The notes beneath the pieces were generated by a model that saw only the letters and a list, made by a program, of their open reading frames with translations, searched no databases and had not been told where the DNA came from. From a virus: DNA of 58,582 nucleotides. The DNA is taken from positions 1 to 58,582 of IMG/VR virus record IMGVR_UViG_3300032828_000001. One strand, given 5' to 3'. Shown here piece after piece: positions 25,639 to 34,273 of this stretch; positions within the stretch are counted from its first letter, which is position 1; each line of letters opens with the position of its first letter. The position numbers and the translations under genes are program-made.

Positions 25639-25857
25639 ATGGAACGCGGTGATCTCGAGCAGGCCCGCCGCGACATCGCCGAGGCGCGCGCGTCGCTGAA
25701 AGCGTGCCTCGCCGCGCTCGCCGCCGCCCGCGAGATGTTGGGCGTCATGGAAGATCACGGCGGGCACGACGGCCTCGGCGGAAAGGGGTACCGCGCCGCC
25801 CTTGACCAGATCGACGAAAGCGTGGAGCGGGCGCGCGCCGCGCTCCTCACGGAGTGA
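25639..25857 (+). CDS. Small coiled-coil protein
   Basis: 72 aa, starting 2 bp after the previous stop. Ala/Glu/Arg-rich helix over almost its whole length (LEQARRDIAEARASLKACLA, then AREMLGVMEDHGGHDGLGGK), with a short His/Gly turn in the middle; predicted helical hairpin. Stop overlaps the following GTG start. No family recognised. Confidence 0.68.
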   Translation: MERGDLEQARRDIAEARASLKACLAALAAAREMLGVMEDHGGHDGLGGKGYRAALDQIDESVERARAALLTE

Positions 25858-26279
25858 CCATGCCCCTTGCACTCGACCCGGAGATCATAGGCCGATGGGT
25901 GGTACGGGCGGAGCGCGAGCATGCGCGGTTTCACCGCCCGGAGTGCCCGGCCGTGACCGGCAACGCGCCCGTCCTTGCGGACGCATGCACTTGCGGTGCG
26001 GCGTTCGTTGGCATGGCGCGGGAAGCGATCCCGGCGCTTGCCGCCGAGGTGGAGCGGCTGCGACTCGAATTTGAGGCGCGGCGGATCATGGCCGAGGCTC
26101 GCGCCTACGACGCCGAGCACGCGAAGCTAGCCGAGGCGCAGGTGCGGGCGCGGTTACGGACGGTGGAAGGGGATTGGGATCATCTCCGGCGGCAAAACAA
26201 CATGCTCATCGAGGCCAATGCGCGGCTCAAGAAGGGTCTCGCCGCCTGCGCGACCCCGCCTTGGGATGACGCATCGTGA
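25854..26279 (+). CDS. Coiled-coil protein with Cys/His motif
   Basis: 141 aa from GTG at 25854 (GTGA overlap) or 135-140 aa from ATG at 25860. An N-terminal segment carries FHRPECPAVTGNAPVLADAC and a CTCG pair, a possible metal site; residues about 60-125 are a long heptad-like helix (EVERLRLEFEARRIMAEARA, HLRRQNNMLIEANARLKKGL). Last gene of the plus-strand island; it converges on the large terminase stop at 26341 with 61 bp between. Function unknown. Confidence 0.7.
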   Translation: MTMPLALDPEIIGRWVVRAEREHARFHRPECPAVTGNAPVLADACTCGAAFVGMAREAIPALAAEVERLRLEFEARRIMAEARAYDAEHAKLAEAQVRARLRTVEGDWDHLRRQNNMLIEANARLKKGLAACATPPWDDAS

Positions 26280-26340
26280 GGGGCAGCCGAGGCGTTCGCC
26301 GATGCGCCATGCGTGGTGGGTGGACGGTCCTGATTCCTAG

Positions 26341-27882
26341 CTACATCTTCACCATCGCCCGCGCGCGGTCGGCCGCGCTCGTGACCGGCTTTTCCTCTGC
26401 CAGTGCATAGACCGCGCTGTCGCCCTTGTCGGGGCTGCGCCCGATCCGCGCCTTCACATCGTCCTTGCGCTCGACCTGTATCCCCGCGGCGATGACCTTC
26501 CACGTCGGTGCGCATAGGTCGGCCTTGAGCTCCGGGTCGGGCGGTAGCGCGATGTCCTGCCCGCTCGTCGGCTCGAGCGCCTCGCGCATGCGCCACCACC
26601 ACTCGGCGCGCTTGTTCACAAAGCCAAGGCGCCCACTCTTGTCGCGCGCGTTCGAGTGCTCCGAGCTGTTCAGGGGCACGACCTTCACGCCGGGTAGATG
26701 GCGCAAATGGTCGTAGACCGATCCGCCTATGCCGATCACGTCCACGTTGATCACCGTCTTCGCGCCGGCCGCGTTCACCGCCAACGTTGCGACGGCCGGG
26801 CCGTCCGGGGTGTCCGCGCCGGGGTACGTGAGCTGTTCGCCGAACCAATTGTCATGGCGGGGGGTGAGCACCGTCCTGTCACTACCGCCGCGCGCGGGGT
26901 CTACACCCAGCGTAGTCATGGGCGTCGCCGGCGCCGGCCGCTCGCGCCACCGCTCCTGCGCAAGGCGCACCCATTCGGTGGGGATGACCTGATACGCATC
27001 GTCCTTGCGCCCGGCAAGGAAGTCTCCGTAAAGTAACTGCGAGCGAAGCGGTTCGGGCATCGCCTGTAACGTCGAGATGTAGCCCGACCTCACAAGCACC
27101 GGGTTATCCTGTACGCGGGCGCGGATGAATGTGCGCGACTTCGGGATGAGCCGCTCGCCGCCGATCATGACGGGGCTCCCGTCGGGCAGCTCGATGTCCT
27201 TACCCTTACTCGTCGTGAACCACCTGAGCTCGCCCGGCGCGGCCGGGTGCGGGTGGTTCGTATCGAGCCACGGCGCCCAATAGTGGATGATCCACTCCTC
27301 GTCATCCGTCTTGGGCGGGTTGGCGGTGCAGATGACGCGGCACCGCTGCCCGCGGCGTGCGGTCCGGTTCCAGCCGGTGACGAACCGGAACTGGCTTTCC
27401 GTGAACTCGGTCACCTCGTCGAACTCGTACAGGTCGTGCGCCTGGCCCTGCCAGTCGTAGGCGTCCTTTTCGTACTGCATCGAGCCGAAGCGCACCGTTC
27501 GCCCGTCGCGCAAGAGCCAGCGGTATAGCGACTCGTTGTATGCGTCCTTGGCGGTTGCGAGCCCGGCCGCGTTGTAAACCTCGCGCGAGCGGTCGATGAT
27601 GCCCCGCAAGGACGGAAAGACCCGGCGGAAGATGACGGTGCGCCAGTGCTGTGTGGCTGCGCCTAAGAGTAGATCGGTCTTCCCGCCTCCGGCTTGACCG
27701 CCATAGAGCAGGATGTCAGCCGGGCTCTCCAGCGCCGCCGTCTGCGGGCCCGGAAACGGGGACCAACGGGTCGGCGCTCGGAGGATCCTGTCGAGCTCTT
27801 CTTTCTCTTGCGGCCTCAAGTACGGCATCAACCGCAAGAGCTCGTTCGCTGTCGGTGTATCCGGTAAATTCAATGGGGCCAC
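26341..27882 (-). CDS. Terminase large subunit
   Basis: 513 aa. ATPase: Walker A GGQAGGGKT at residues 61-69, Walker B LYEFDEVTEF around 151-160 and a motif III ICTANPPKTDDEEW. Nuclease: LGVDPARGGSDRTVLTPRHD with the first catalytic Asp, VDVIGIGGSVYDHLRHL with the second. It pumps DNA into the prohead. Its start lies 167 bp inside the small terminase frame; a later in-frame ATG at 27828 is an alternative start but would still overlap. Confidence 0.93.
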   Translation of the reverse strand: MAPLNLPDTPTANELLRLMPYLRPQEKEELDRILRAPTRWSPFPGPQTAALESPADILLYGGQAGGGKTDLLLGAATQHWRTVIFRRVFPSLRGIIDRSREVYNAAGLATAKDAYNESLYRWLLRDGRTVRFGSMQYEKDAYDWQGQAHDLYEFDEVTEFTESQFRFVTGWNRTARRGQRCRVICTANPPKTDDEEWIIHYWAPWLDTNHPHPAAPGELRWFTTSKGKDIELPDGSPVMIGGERLIPKSRTFIRARVQDNPVLVRSGYISTLQAMPEPLRSQLLYGDFLAGRKDDAYQVIPTEWVRLAQERWRERPAPATPMTTLGVDPARGGSDRTVLTPRHDNWFGEQLTYPGADTPDGPAVATLAVNAAGAKTVINVDVIGIGGSVYDHLRHLPGVKVVPLNSSEHSNARDKSGRLGFVNKRAEWWWRMREALEPTSGQDIALPPDPELKADLCAPTWKVIAAGIQVERKDDVKARIGRSPDKGDSAVYALAEEKPVTSAADRARAMVKM

Positions 27883-28246
27883 CGCCTTTCCCGGTGACGT
27901 TCACTTGCGACGGCGCGTCAAGGCCGAGGTAGCGTGCGCGCCGCTCCATGCCCCGCATGATGGTGTCGGCCGCCCGCGGGTCGCCTTTCTTCGGCCATAG
28001 CGCGACTAGGAGTGTATCGAGGCGGCGCAGCTCCATCTCGCGGATGCGCTCGGCCGTGTCCGTTGCGTGCTTCGACGCTTCCGCGAGCGCGGCCTGGACG
28101 TGGCGCCATGCGCTGCGCTTCGAGATCTCGAGCGCACCGGCGATCCGCTCGTAGCTCGCGCCCGCGATCCGCAGGTCAAGCGCGCGCTGCCGCAGGTCGG
28201 CCGTGCGTGCCGTGCGCTTCCCCGCACGCTTGCCGGGTTCACCCAC
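27716..28246 (-). CDS. Terminase small subunit
   Basis: 176 aa. N-terminal helix-turn-helix (RQRALDLRIAGASYERIAGA, LEISKRSAWRHVQAALAEAS) of the terminase small-subunit type, a central coiled region (AERIREMELRRLDTLLVALW) and a Pro-rich C-terminus. It recognises the packaging site and is encoded directly before the large subunit. The overlap with it is unusually long (167 bp). Confidence 0.85.
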   Translation of the reverse strand: MGEPGKRAGKRTARTADLRQRALDLRIAGASYERIAGALEISKRSAWRHVQAALAEASKHATDTAERIREMELRRLDTLLVALWPKKGDPRAADTIMRGMERRARYLGLDAPSQVNVTGKGGGPIEFTGYTDSERALAVDAVLEAARERRARQDPPSADPLVPVSGPADGGAGEPG

Positions 28247-28758
28247 GGCGTAACCTTACGCGCGGGTTTACACGCAACCTTACAAGTGCCACGGCCCCCG
28301 GGTGCTCACACGCGCATTTGCCGCGCCGCCGCTCGGGATTTGCGCGCAATGAGCCGATCGATCGTGGCGCTTTGTTGTGGGGGGGCACTTTCGCGGCCTT
28401 TGATCCCTCCTATCACCGGCCCCGAAGAGGGAGCGAAGGCGATACCCGGCGGGGTCGCTTACCGCACCGCGGGCGCTAGGCCCGGCCGGGCCCCGGTCAA
28501 ATTCGCGTGTCGAGTGCGGGGAGCACCGCAAGCGGTGTGGGGGGCGAGGCGCGGCCTTGTTGCAAAAAGGTAGTAGGCGCGGACCGCGGCGATCGCTCCC
28601 CATAACCCCGCCGGGTCGCGAGGCGGCCGGGTGCGGGGCCCGCGCACTGCGTCGTTACCTCTTCCCGGCGCCCCGCACCTTGGCCCATCGCTCGAGCGGC
28701 GCCGCTCGGTTCGTGCGTCCTACTTGGCTGCCTTCAGGATCCAAGTCGACGACTCCGA
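28247..28758. other. 512-bp non-coding stretch upstream of the small terminase
   Basis: No convincing frame on either strand: the ORFs present are Arg/Pro-rich shadows without start signals. It contains one GGTGATAGGAGGGATC element (28402-28419, minus sense). This gap, between the DNA-modification genes and the terminase, is a reasonable place for the packaging site and a promoter for the late operon, but neither is proven by the sequence. Confidence 0.4.
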
Positions 28759-29889
28759 TCATGCCCGTCCCAAGAGCTTCAAAGCATCGCACCTGGCCAT
28801 GGACGCGCCGCGGTACTCGAAGCTGGCAGTGAATCGTAACACGGACCGCGAACTTTTCCGCCTTGCGGCGAATTTGCCGCCGTCCCCCGGTCGGTGTTTG
28901 GGTGCTGTCACGCACAGCCAGTCACGGGAGCGAATGGCCCCCGCTATCACCGCGGGGTGCCCGCTGTTGAGAAAAACGCGATAGCCCAGACCGGCCCACA
29001 TGCTGGCGAGGTAGTCGCTAACCGCGTTTCCGATGCCAACGCCCTGGAAATCGGGCAAACAGACCGAGCGATGGACGCGCATCGCCGGTCGCGCGTCCAC
29101 GAGCTTTCCGACGAAATTCAGATAGGCGTGAAACGCCGCGGGCCGGTCGCCCAGGAACGCCACGAAGCAGGTAGCGGTACGGTGGAGGTCCGCGCTCAGA
29201 TAGTGATGCTTCTTGAACATAGCCCAAGACGAAGCCGGAACCCGCGCAATGGTGAGCGAGATCGGGGGGCGTCCTTGAAGTGACCTCCAACTGAATTTGT
29301 TCACTGCGGGCTCATAGACCCAGTCCGGATCCAGCCAGTCTTGGATGTCATAATGACAGCTCACCGCGATGAATCGGGCGCCGCGCCTGCGCACTGTCTT
29401 TGCTACGGCGGCGCTCCCTATCTGCGCGACCGTGCGGTCGACGACGGAGGTGAACTCGTCGATCACGGACAACTCCGGGTTCTCTGCTAGTGTGCGCGCG
29501 ATGCTGGCCCGGAACTGCTCGCCGTTCGAGAGCACGCGAAACGGGCGCAGCCAAGAGGGCGGCGAAGAAAACCCCACCGAGGAGAGCAAAAGGGCAATCT
29601 CCTTTATGCTTATACCTTCGGGAAATGCATCTAAGAGTGATCGATCCTCGGGCCACTCGTGACCGCCCACGACGTGGTCGCCAAAGAGCTCGCGCGCGAT
29701 GGTGCTCTTCCCGCACCCGGACGGTCCGACAATGAGTCCTATCGACCAAGGGCGCTCGTCGAGCGGCAGAGCAACGTCCCAAGTGAGCTCGCTTCGCTCG
29801 CTGGGTGGCACATCGAACATGCCTTGCAGTTGCAGAACCCGCGGAGATGCAACGATTTGGGACGCCCTTACGATATGAGCGCTCGGCAC
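28759..29889 (-). CDS. ABC-type ATPase fused to a GNAT (Mom-like) acyltransferase domain
   Basis: 376 aa. Residues 45-200 are an ABC ATPase: Walker A GPSGCGKST at 55-63, signature LSNGEQFR at 120-127, Walker B LSVIDEFTS at 140-148 and a switch His in SCHYD. Residues about 210-360 read as a GNAT fold (HHYLSADLHRTATCFVAFLG; acyl-CoA loop LPDFQGVGIGNAVSDYL). This architecture matches COG2401 (ABC ATPase plus acetyltransferase). Mom of phage Mu is a GNAT-fold DNA-modifying enzyme, so with the ParB-like and glycosyltransferase neighbours a DNA-modification role is inferred. It overlaps the ParB-like gene by 22 bp. Confidence 0.85.
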   Translation of the reverse strand: MPSAHIVRASQIVASPRVLQLQGMFDVPPSERSELTWDVALPLDERPWSIGLIVGPSGCGKSTIARELFGDHVVGGHEWPEDRSLLDAFPEGISIKEIALLLSSVGFSSPPSWLRPFRVLSNGEQFRASIARTLAENPELSVIDEFTSVVDRTVAQIGSAAVAKTVRRRGARFIAVSCHYDIQDWLDPDWVYEPAVNKFSWRSLQGRPPISLTIARVPASSWAMFKKHHYLSADLHRTATCFVAFLGDRPAAFHAYLNFVGKLVDARPAMRVHRSVCLPDFQGVGIGNAVSDYLASMWAGLGYRVFLNSGHPAVIAGAIRSRDWLCVTAPKHRPGDGGKFAARRKSSRSVLRFTASFEYRGASMARCDALKLLGRA

Positions 29890-30443
29890 GTCCGCCCCTC
29901 CGCGGTGAGCCGTTCCAACAGCTCGGTCTGTTCTGCCTCGGTTTCACAAATGACGATGATCTCGAAGTGGTCTGTTATCTCCGCACCCTCAGTGTCCTCG
30001 TCCACCGGCTTCTCTTTGCGGAGCTTATCTAAGAGTGCGTTTATCCCAGCGTCGTCGGTGGCGACGTCTTCAAGAAGGGCCTGAAGAGCCTCCTCGTCGT
30101 GCCGCGCCATCGCGGTGATCGGGTCAAGCACCGCGAGCGCGAGCCGCTCCTCTTCCTCGGACAGCTCAACTTGGGTCACCGGAATGGTCGCGAGCCCGGC
30201 GCGGATTGCCTCTTCTATCCGGGCGTGACCGTCGATGACGTGACCCGTGGTGTTGTTCACGACGACTGTCTTTACCCACCCGAGTTCCTTAATCGACCCC
30301 CTAAGCGCGTCCATCTGCGCGGCCGGGTGGCGCCGAAAGTTCTTCGGGTTCGCAACAAGCTCGCGCGGGGCGGCCTCCCCGTGGCCGACGATGCGCGAGC
30401 GTATGAGCGTTGCTGCCTCGGCCGCCGCTTTCTTCCTCGCCAT
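29868..30443 (-). CDS. ParB/Srx-fold protein
   Basis: 191 aa from ATG at 30443. The N-terminal half has the ParB signature: NPKNFRRHPAAQMDALRGSI, ELGWVKTVVVNNTTGHVIDG and HARIEEAIRAGLATIPVTQ, with the GHVIDGHAR box. The C-terminal half is acidic and helical. Phage ParB-fold proteins act as nucleases or as partners in base-modification systems. It overlaps the ATPase-GNAT gene, so the two are translationally coupled. Chromosome partition is unlikely, because no ParA is present. Confidence 0.87.
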   Translation of the reverse strand: MARKKAAAEAATLIRSRIVGHGEAAPRELVANPKNFRRHPAAQMDALRGSIKELGWVKTVVVNNTTGHVIDGHARIEEAIRAGLATIPVTQVELSEEEERLALAVLDPITAMARHDEEALQALLEDVATDDAGINALLDKLRKEKPVDEDTEGAEITDHFEIIVICETEAEQTELLERLTAEGRTCRALIS

Positions 30444-30454
30444 GTGTACGCCCC

Positions 30455-31429
30455 TCACTCGAAGTCGATCGAGTCCTCGTGTCTGCACCTAAAGTAGTCG
30501 CGCAGATCGTTCCGCATGCGGATGCCCTGGTCCGAGAAAATGAGCAACCCCTGCGCGTCGTGCTTCACGTCGACGAGCGGATCGTACCGGTGCTTTTCGA
30601 GTATCTTCCACCGGTCGATGTACCGCCGGTCAACCTTCTTTCCGTGCCAATGGTGTAACAGCGTCCCCGGCACATAGCCAAGATTCTGCCGGATGTGGCG
30701 CGTCGCCCGGTCCTGCCAGCGGTAGACCTCGTCGTGGTAGTGCGGGTGGAGCGTCGCCGGCACCGAGTAGTGGGCCATTCCGAGTAGCGCGAGTGCCATG
30801 TGGTGGTCGCCCGCGCCCAGGATCGCGTGCTCCATGAGTCCGCCGAGGTCGTCGTAAGCCTCGCGTCGCATGGCCCACGCATACCCGGGGTGACGGAAGA
30901 CGCCCACCGGCGCGTTCATCCCGGTGTACACATCCCGTGTCCACTTGATGGGCAGCCCGTGCGCGTGCGAGTAGCCGAACCCGTCGTAGACCCGGAACGA
31001 CTCGCCCCGCGGCCCTAAGTCAACCGCGGTCTGGAAGAGCTGGACGATCGCGAAATGTTGCAGCTGGTGAATGGTCTCGACCGCCCAATCGCGGTTGATT
31101 AGTTCCACGTCGGCATCGATCCACGCCACATACTGCCAGTCGCTAGGCAGCCGGCGCACGCCGATGTTGACGAGGTTCTCTTTGAGCCACAGCTCGTCCG
31201 TCTGCCGCAGCTGCACATGGTCGAAGTCCTCCGCCTCGGTCACCTCGTAATCGCGGGCGCCGAACGCGGCTTCCACAATGTGCAGGTTGACGCGGTCGCG
31301 GCGCATCCGGGCCGCAAACTCCTGAAAGAGGCGCAGGCGTGAGTTAAACCGCAACGGGTTGTTGATCACCGCGATGACGTGCAGTTGATTCGGCGTGAAG
31401 GACGGTTTCACTTGCGGTCCAGTCTGCAC
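30455..31429 (-). CDS. Glycosyltransferase, GT-A fold
   Basis: 324 aa. N-terminal Rossmann-like start (LHVIAVINNPLRFNSRLRLF), then YVAWIDADVELINRDW with the metal-binding DAD at 105-107, a GYAWAMRREAYDDLGGLMEH acceptor region and an AILGAGDHHMALAL motif, all as in GT2-like enzymes. The 3' end is 12 bp before the ParB-like gene. Substrate could be modified phage DNA bases or a cell-surface glycan; the operon favours DNA. Confidence 0.8.
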   Translation of the reverse strand: MQTGPQVKPSFTPNQLHVIAVINNPLRFNSRLRLFQEFAARMRRDRVNLHIVEAAFGARDYEVTEAEDFDHVQLRQTDELWLKENLVNIGVRRLPSDWQYVAWIDADVELINRDWAVETIHQLQHFAIVQLFQTAVDLGPRGESFRVYDGFGYSHAHGLPIKWTRDVYTGMNAPVGVFRHPGYAWAMRREAYDDLGGLMEHAILGAGDHHMALALLGMAHYSVPATLHPHYHDEVYRWQDRATRHIRQNLGYVPGTLLHHWHGKKVDRRYIDRWKILEKHRYDPLVDVKHDAQGLLIFSDQGIRMRNDLRDYFRCRHEDSIDFE

Positions 31430-31448
31430 CCTGGTGCGTCGCTCATCG

Positions 31449-31649
31449 CTAACCCTCCCACCGTGTCACGTAGTCGAGAAACTCTTGTGCGACCCGCAGT
31501 AGCAGGCGCGCGTCATCGTGCGTCGCCGTAGCGACGGACGACTGCCGGTCGAGCAGGCGATGTTCGCGCGCGAGATCGCGCTCGAGCGCGCCCGCGAAGG
31601 CGTCTACCACCTCGCGTTTCACAAGCGCCACCGCGTCGCGCCGTAGCAT
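31449..31649 (-). CDS. Small helical protein
   Basis: 66 aa, its ATG immediately following the stop of the preceding gene. Helical (REVVDAFAGALERDLAREHR, RLLLRVAQEFLDYVTRWEG). No motif. It begins a short operon with the glycosyltransferase. Confidence 0.65.
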   Translation of the reverse strand: MLRRDAVALVKREVVDAFAGALERDLAREHRLLDRQSSVATATHDDARLLLRVAQEFLDYVTRWEG

Positions 31650-32360
31650 TCAGCCCCCCAAGATCCCGTCCGCGTCCGGCTCGTCGGGATCGGGCGGCGT
31701 TTCCGTTCCGCGAACGTTGGTCGCGACGAGGTCATCGAGCCGCACGAAATCCTCCTCGGCGCGCCGCACCGAATGCGGCTCGCCCCATCCCGGCGGGTGG
31801 TCGATGTCGGGCGGCTCGCAGAGGTCCGGCCCGGTCCGCGACAGATACCAGGCGCGGCGCGCCACGTGCTGGTCATGCGCGTCGGTGCGGTAAAACATCC
31901 GGCCCGGGTTCGCCGCGAGTGTCGGTTCCCATCCCCGCGGCGTCGCCCGCCGGTAGGCGTTGCCTTCCGGGCAGAGGCCGGACCGGCAGTAATCATACAC
32001 AGCGGCGCGCTTGTCGCGCAGGGTTCCGTCGCCGAGCTTGTTCCGGCCCGGCCAGCGCGCCTCTTGCCGTTCCAGACAGGTGGTGAGCGGCATGCACCGC
32101 ACGTGAAAGTGCGGGCAGGCGACGTGGTCGGACGCCAAAAGCCGCGGGGGCAGGCCCTCGCGCGCATCCCATACCCGCAGCGCGGGCGCGCCCGGGACGC
32201 GCTTGCCGGCGCGGTGGGCTTGCCGGACGTGGATTACGACCGCCAAGGCGAGGGCGAGGCGTAGGAGCTCGCGCGCGGCGAGCTCGCGCGGGGCGGGCGC
32301 GGGTCTTCTGCGCAAGCGAGGCGTGGGAAGCGGATACGTCCCGCAGGCGGCCGGGCGCAA
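31650..32360 (-). CDS. Cys/His-containing hypothetical protein, start uncertain
   Basis: Up to 236 aa. The clearly coding part begins near residue 55 (ALRVWDAREGLPPRLLASDH) and contains a possible metal site (VACPHFHVRCMPLTTC, later YDYCRSGLCPEGNAYR); the first 50 residues are Arg/Ala/Leu-rich and may be untranslated. Alternative starts are a TTG near residue 45 or the ATG at residue 90. C-terminus acidic (DEPDADGILGG). Function unknown. Confidence 0.62.
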   Translation of the reverse strand: MRPAACGTYPLPTPRLRRRPAPAPRELAARELLRLALALAVVIHVRQAHRAGKRVPGAPALRVWDAREGLPPRLLASDHVACPHFHVRCMPLTTCLERQEARWPGRNKLGDGTLRDKRAAVYDYCRSGLCPEGNAYRRATPRGWEPTLAANPGRMFYRTDAHDQHVARRAWYLSRTGPDLCEPPDIDHPPGWGEPHSVRRAEEDFVRLDDLVATNVRGTETPPDPDEPDADGILGG

Positions 32361-32485
32361 GCGGCGGGCAGGGCGCGACGCGCTTCACGGCCCGTGCGAC
32401 GCGGTGCCCGACGGGCGAGCGTACGCTCGCCCCATTCGCGCTCGTTCTCCGGCGCGTCACCCTGCGTAGAGGAGCGGCAAAAGAA

Positions 32486-32517
32486 ACGGGGCCGCTCCGG
32501 ATGGAGAGCGGCCCCGT
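32486..32517 (-). terminator. Rho-independent terminator after the recombination block
   Basis: Perfect 12-bp stem ACGGGGCCGCTC (32486-32497) with GAGCGGCCCCGT (32506-32517), 8-nt loop, followed on the minus strand by TTTCTTTT. It lies 30 bp downstream of the stop at 32547, so it ends the 34450-32547 transcript and separates it from the modification/packaging genes. Confidence 0.85.
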
Positions 32518-32546
32518 GGAACCCGACTCGCAGACAGGTACAGGAA

Positions 32547-33326
32547 CTAACGACGTGCCCGGCGCGCTCTACCGGTGCGCCGTGCCGGTGAGCTCTTTAG
32601 CCCGCTCCCCTTCCCCGCACCGGTCCCGGACGGGGCGGGGGCGCGGCGCGGCTCGGCCCGCGTCTGTGCGCGCGGAGCGGGCACCCGGCGCGGCAAGGGG
32701 GGACGCGCGGGGATGCCGGGGGCGGGCACGGACGCCCTTCCCAATGGCGCGGCGGGCCTAGTCACCGCCTCGTGCGGGTCCAAAAACGGCGCGCCGCCCC
32801 CCGCGACCGGGGCGAGCGGGATCCGGCGCTGGGCAGGGGGCGCCTGAACCGCCGCGGCCGGCGGTTCGTCCCCGTCCACGTACTGCTCGAGCTCGTCGGG
32901 GACCTCGGGCGTATCCGAGGGGTCGCCGCTCGTCGGGAGCATGTGTTTCACTTTCCGTCCCCGCCCGGGCATCACGAGGGGCGTCGGGCGCGTCAACTCG
33001 GGCGAGCCCCGCACGCGGATCCCGCTGCCCGGGCTGCCGTCGCTCTTTTCGATGTCGACGCAATAGATCGTGACTTGATGTCCTATCCATTCCGAGGTGC
33101 GCCGGCCGAACATGGCGGCCACGCAGTGAACGGAGCCCTTGTTTAGGATCCACCCCTTTTCGAGCTCGGCCGACAAGATCATCGGCAGCGGGTCTTTTTG
33201 GCCCGCCATCGGCTCCATGCGAAAATCACTAATCGTGATTGTGTAGTCGGCCCCCCGGATGTCGTCGCCCTTCAGGTATTTCGATTCCAGCGGCGGAAAT
33301 AGCTCGTTGATGTCATAGTCGGTCAT
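32547..33326 (-). CDS. SSB-like conserved phage recombination protein
   Basis: 259 aa. Residues 1-115 match a conserved phage protein found beside exonucleases: NELFPPLESKYLKGDDIRG, then ITISDFRMEP, LEKGWILNKGSVHCVAAMFG and SEWIGHQVTIYCVDIEKSDG, probably an OB-like ssDNA-binding fold. The C-terminal 120 residues are Pro/Ala/Arg-rich and disordered, much longer than the short family average. Stops 1 bp before the exonuclease gene begins upstream; likely its annealing or ssDNA partner. Confidence 0.75.
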   Translation of the reverse strand: MTDYDINELFPPLESKYLKGDDIRGADYTITISDFRMEPMAGQKDPLPMILSAELEKGWILNKGSVHCVAAMFGRRTSEWIGHQVTIYCVDIEKSDGSPGSGIRVRGSPELTRPTPLVMPGRGRKVKHMLPTSGDPSDTPEVPDELEQYVDGDEPPAAAVQAPPAQRRIPLAPVAGGGAPFLDPHEAVTRPAAPLGRASVPAPGIPARPPLPRRVPAPRAQTRAEPRRAPAPSGTGAGKGSGLKSSPARRTGRARRARR

Positions 33327-33327
33327 G

Positions 33328-34218
33328 TCAGATCTCCACCCCGTCCACGATGATGCCCCATTTGTCAGCGCCCGCGCCCATCGCCCATTTCGGTAGGCTG
33401 AGCGTCGTTTCCGCTGCGCACCGGCCCGGCCAGGTGTTACTCGCCGTGCACTCAGCTACCTTGGCCAGGATGTCGGCCACCATGGCGTCGCCGGCATCGA
33501 GCGCCTCGGCATCGAGCGCGACCACGCCGACGTCATGGGGCGCGGTCACTTCGACGCAGATAAGCTTCGCCGGCAGATCGACCCCTAGTGCGGCCTTGAT
33601 GCCCCGCCGGTAGTACGCCATCTGCCCGTGATACCCGGCGCGCGCCACCGTGGCGGCGAGCAAGGACGGCTCGAGCGAGGGGACCCCTTTGAGGTCGTAC
33701 AACGCGGACTCGGGGTCAAGCCAGTCCATCTTGCACTTGCAGTGTATTCCGGTCGCCGCGTCCACCCACTGTATGACCTGCTCGGCCTTACCGCGCGCGA
33801 GCGTCTTGCCCGCAACCGGGTGCCCGCGCACCGCGTCGCGCACCGCCAGGCACTTCGTGTACTCGGCGACCTTCAGGATCGTCCTCCCCGCGTGCGCCGC
33901 CTCGAATGCTTCCCACGCTTTTCCGGCGCGGCGGTCGCCCTGCCACAGCACGTAGTCGAGGAGGAACCGATCGGGCTCGAAAACCGCGGTATGGTCCGCG
34001 CGGCCGAGCGCGCGCCCGGTAGTGTCGTCGGACGGATTGGCGAGCCTAAACGCATAGTGACGCGGGCTCGCGCGCATGGTCTTCGCGACCGTCCAGCGCA
34101 GCCCCGCCAGCGCGTCGTATGCCTCGTATCCCGCAGCGCTGGACGGACCCTTTGCGGCGGCCGGCGGCGCGGCTGCGGGTGGTACTGGTTTCACAACGGC
34201 CTTGCTGCGTGGCGCCAT
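33328..34218 (-). CDS. PD-(D/E)XK exonuclease (RecE/DUF3799-like)
   Basis: 296 aa from ATG at 34218, chosen for the GGGAGG site upstream; a longer frame exists but its 5' part is antisense to the zinc-finger gene. Motifs RADHTAVFEPDRFLLDYVLW, CKCKMDWLDPESALYDLKGV (core D...DLK) and YHGQMAYYRRGIKAALGVDL (QMAYY box) are those of RecE/Exo VIII-type nucleases. It would resect DNA ends for phage recombination. Confidence 0.85.
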   Translation of the reverse strand: MAPRSKAVVKPVPPAAAPPAAAKGPSSAAGYEAYDALAGLRWTVAKTMRASPRHYAFRLANPSDDTTGRALGRADHTAVFEPDRFLLDYVLWQGDRRAGKAWEAFEAAHAGRTILKVAEYTKCLAVRDAVRGHPVAGKTLARGKAEQVIQWVDAATGIHCKCKMDWLDPESALYDLKGVPSLEPSLLAATVARAGYHGQMAYYRRGIKAALGVDLPAKLICVEVTAPHDVGVVALDAEALDAGDAMVADILAKVAECTASNTWPGRCAAETTLSLPKWAMGAGADKWGIIVDGVEI

Positions 34219-34273
34219 GGTGTTGCCTCCCGGTGTTGGTTCGTGGCGTGACTGCCTGTGTACTTGATGCGTG

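Noticed and set aside
28280-28647. Open frames in the gap upstream of the small terminase
   Set aside because: Arg/Pro-rich shadow composition, no start signal, and no homology-like motif; likely non-coding.
29868-30443. ParB as a plasmid-type partition protein
   Set aside because: There is no ParA gene and no centromere-like repeats near it; an integrase is present, so the prophage is not maintained as a plasmid by this system.
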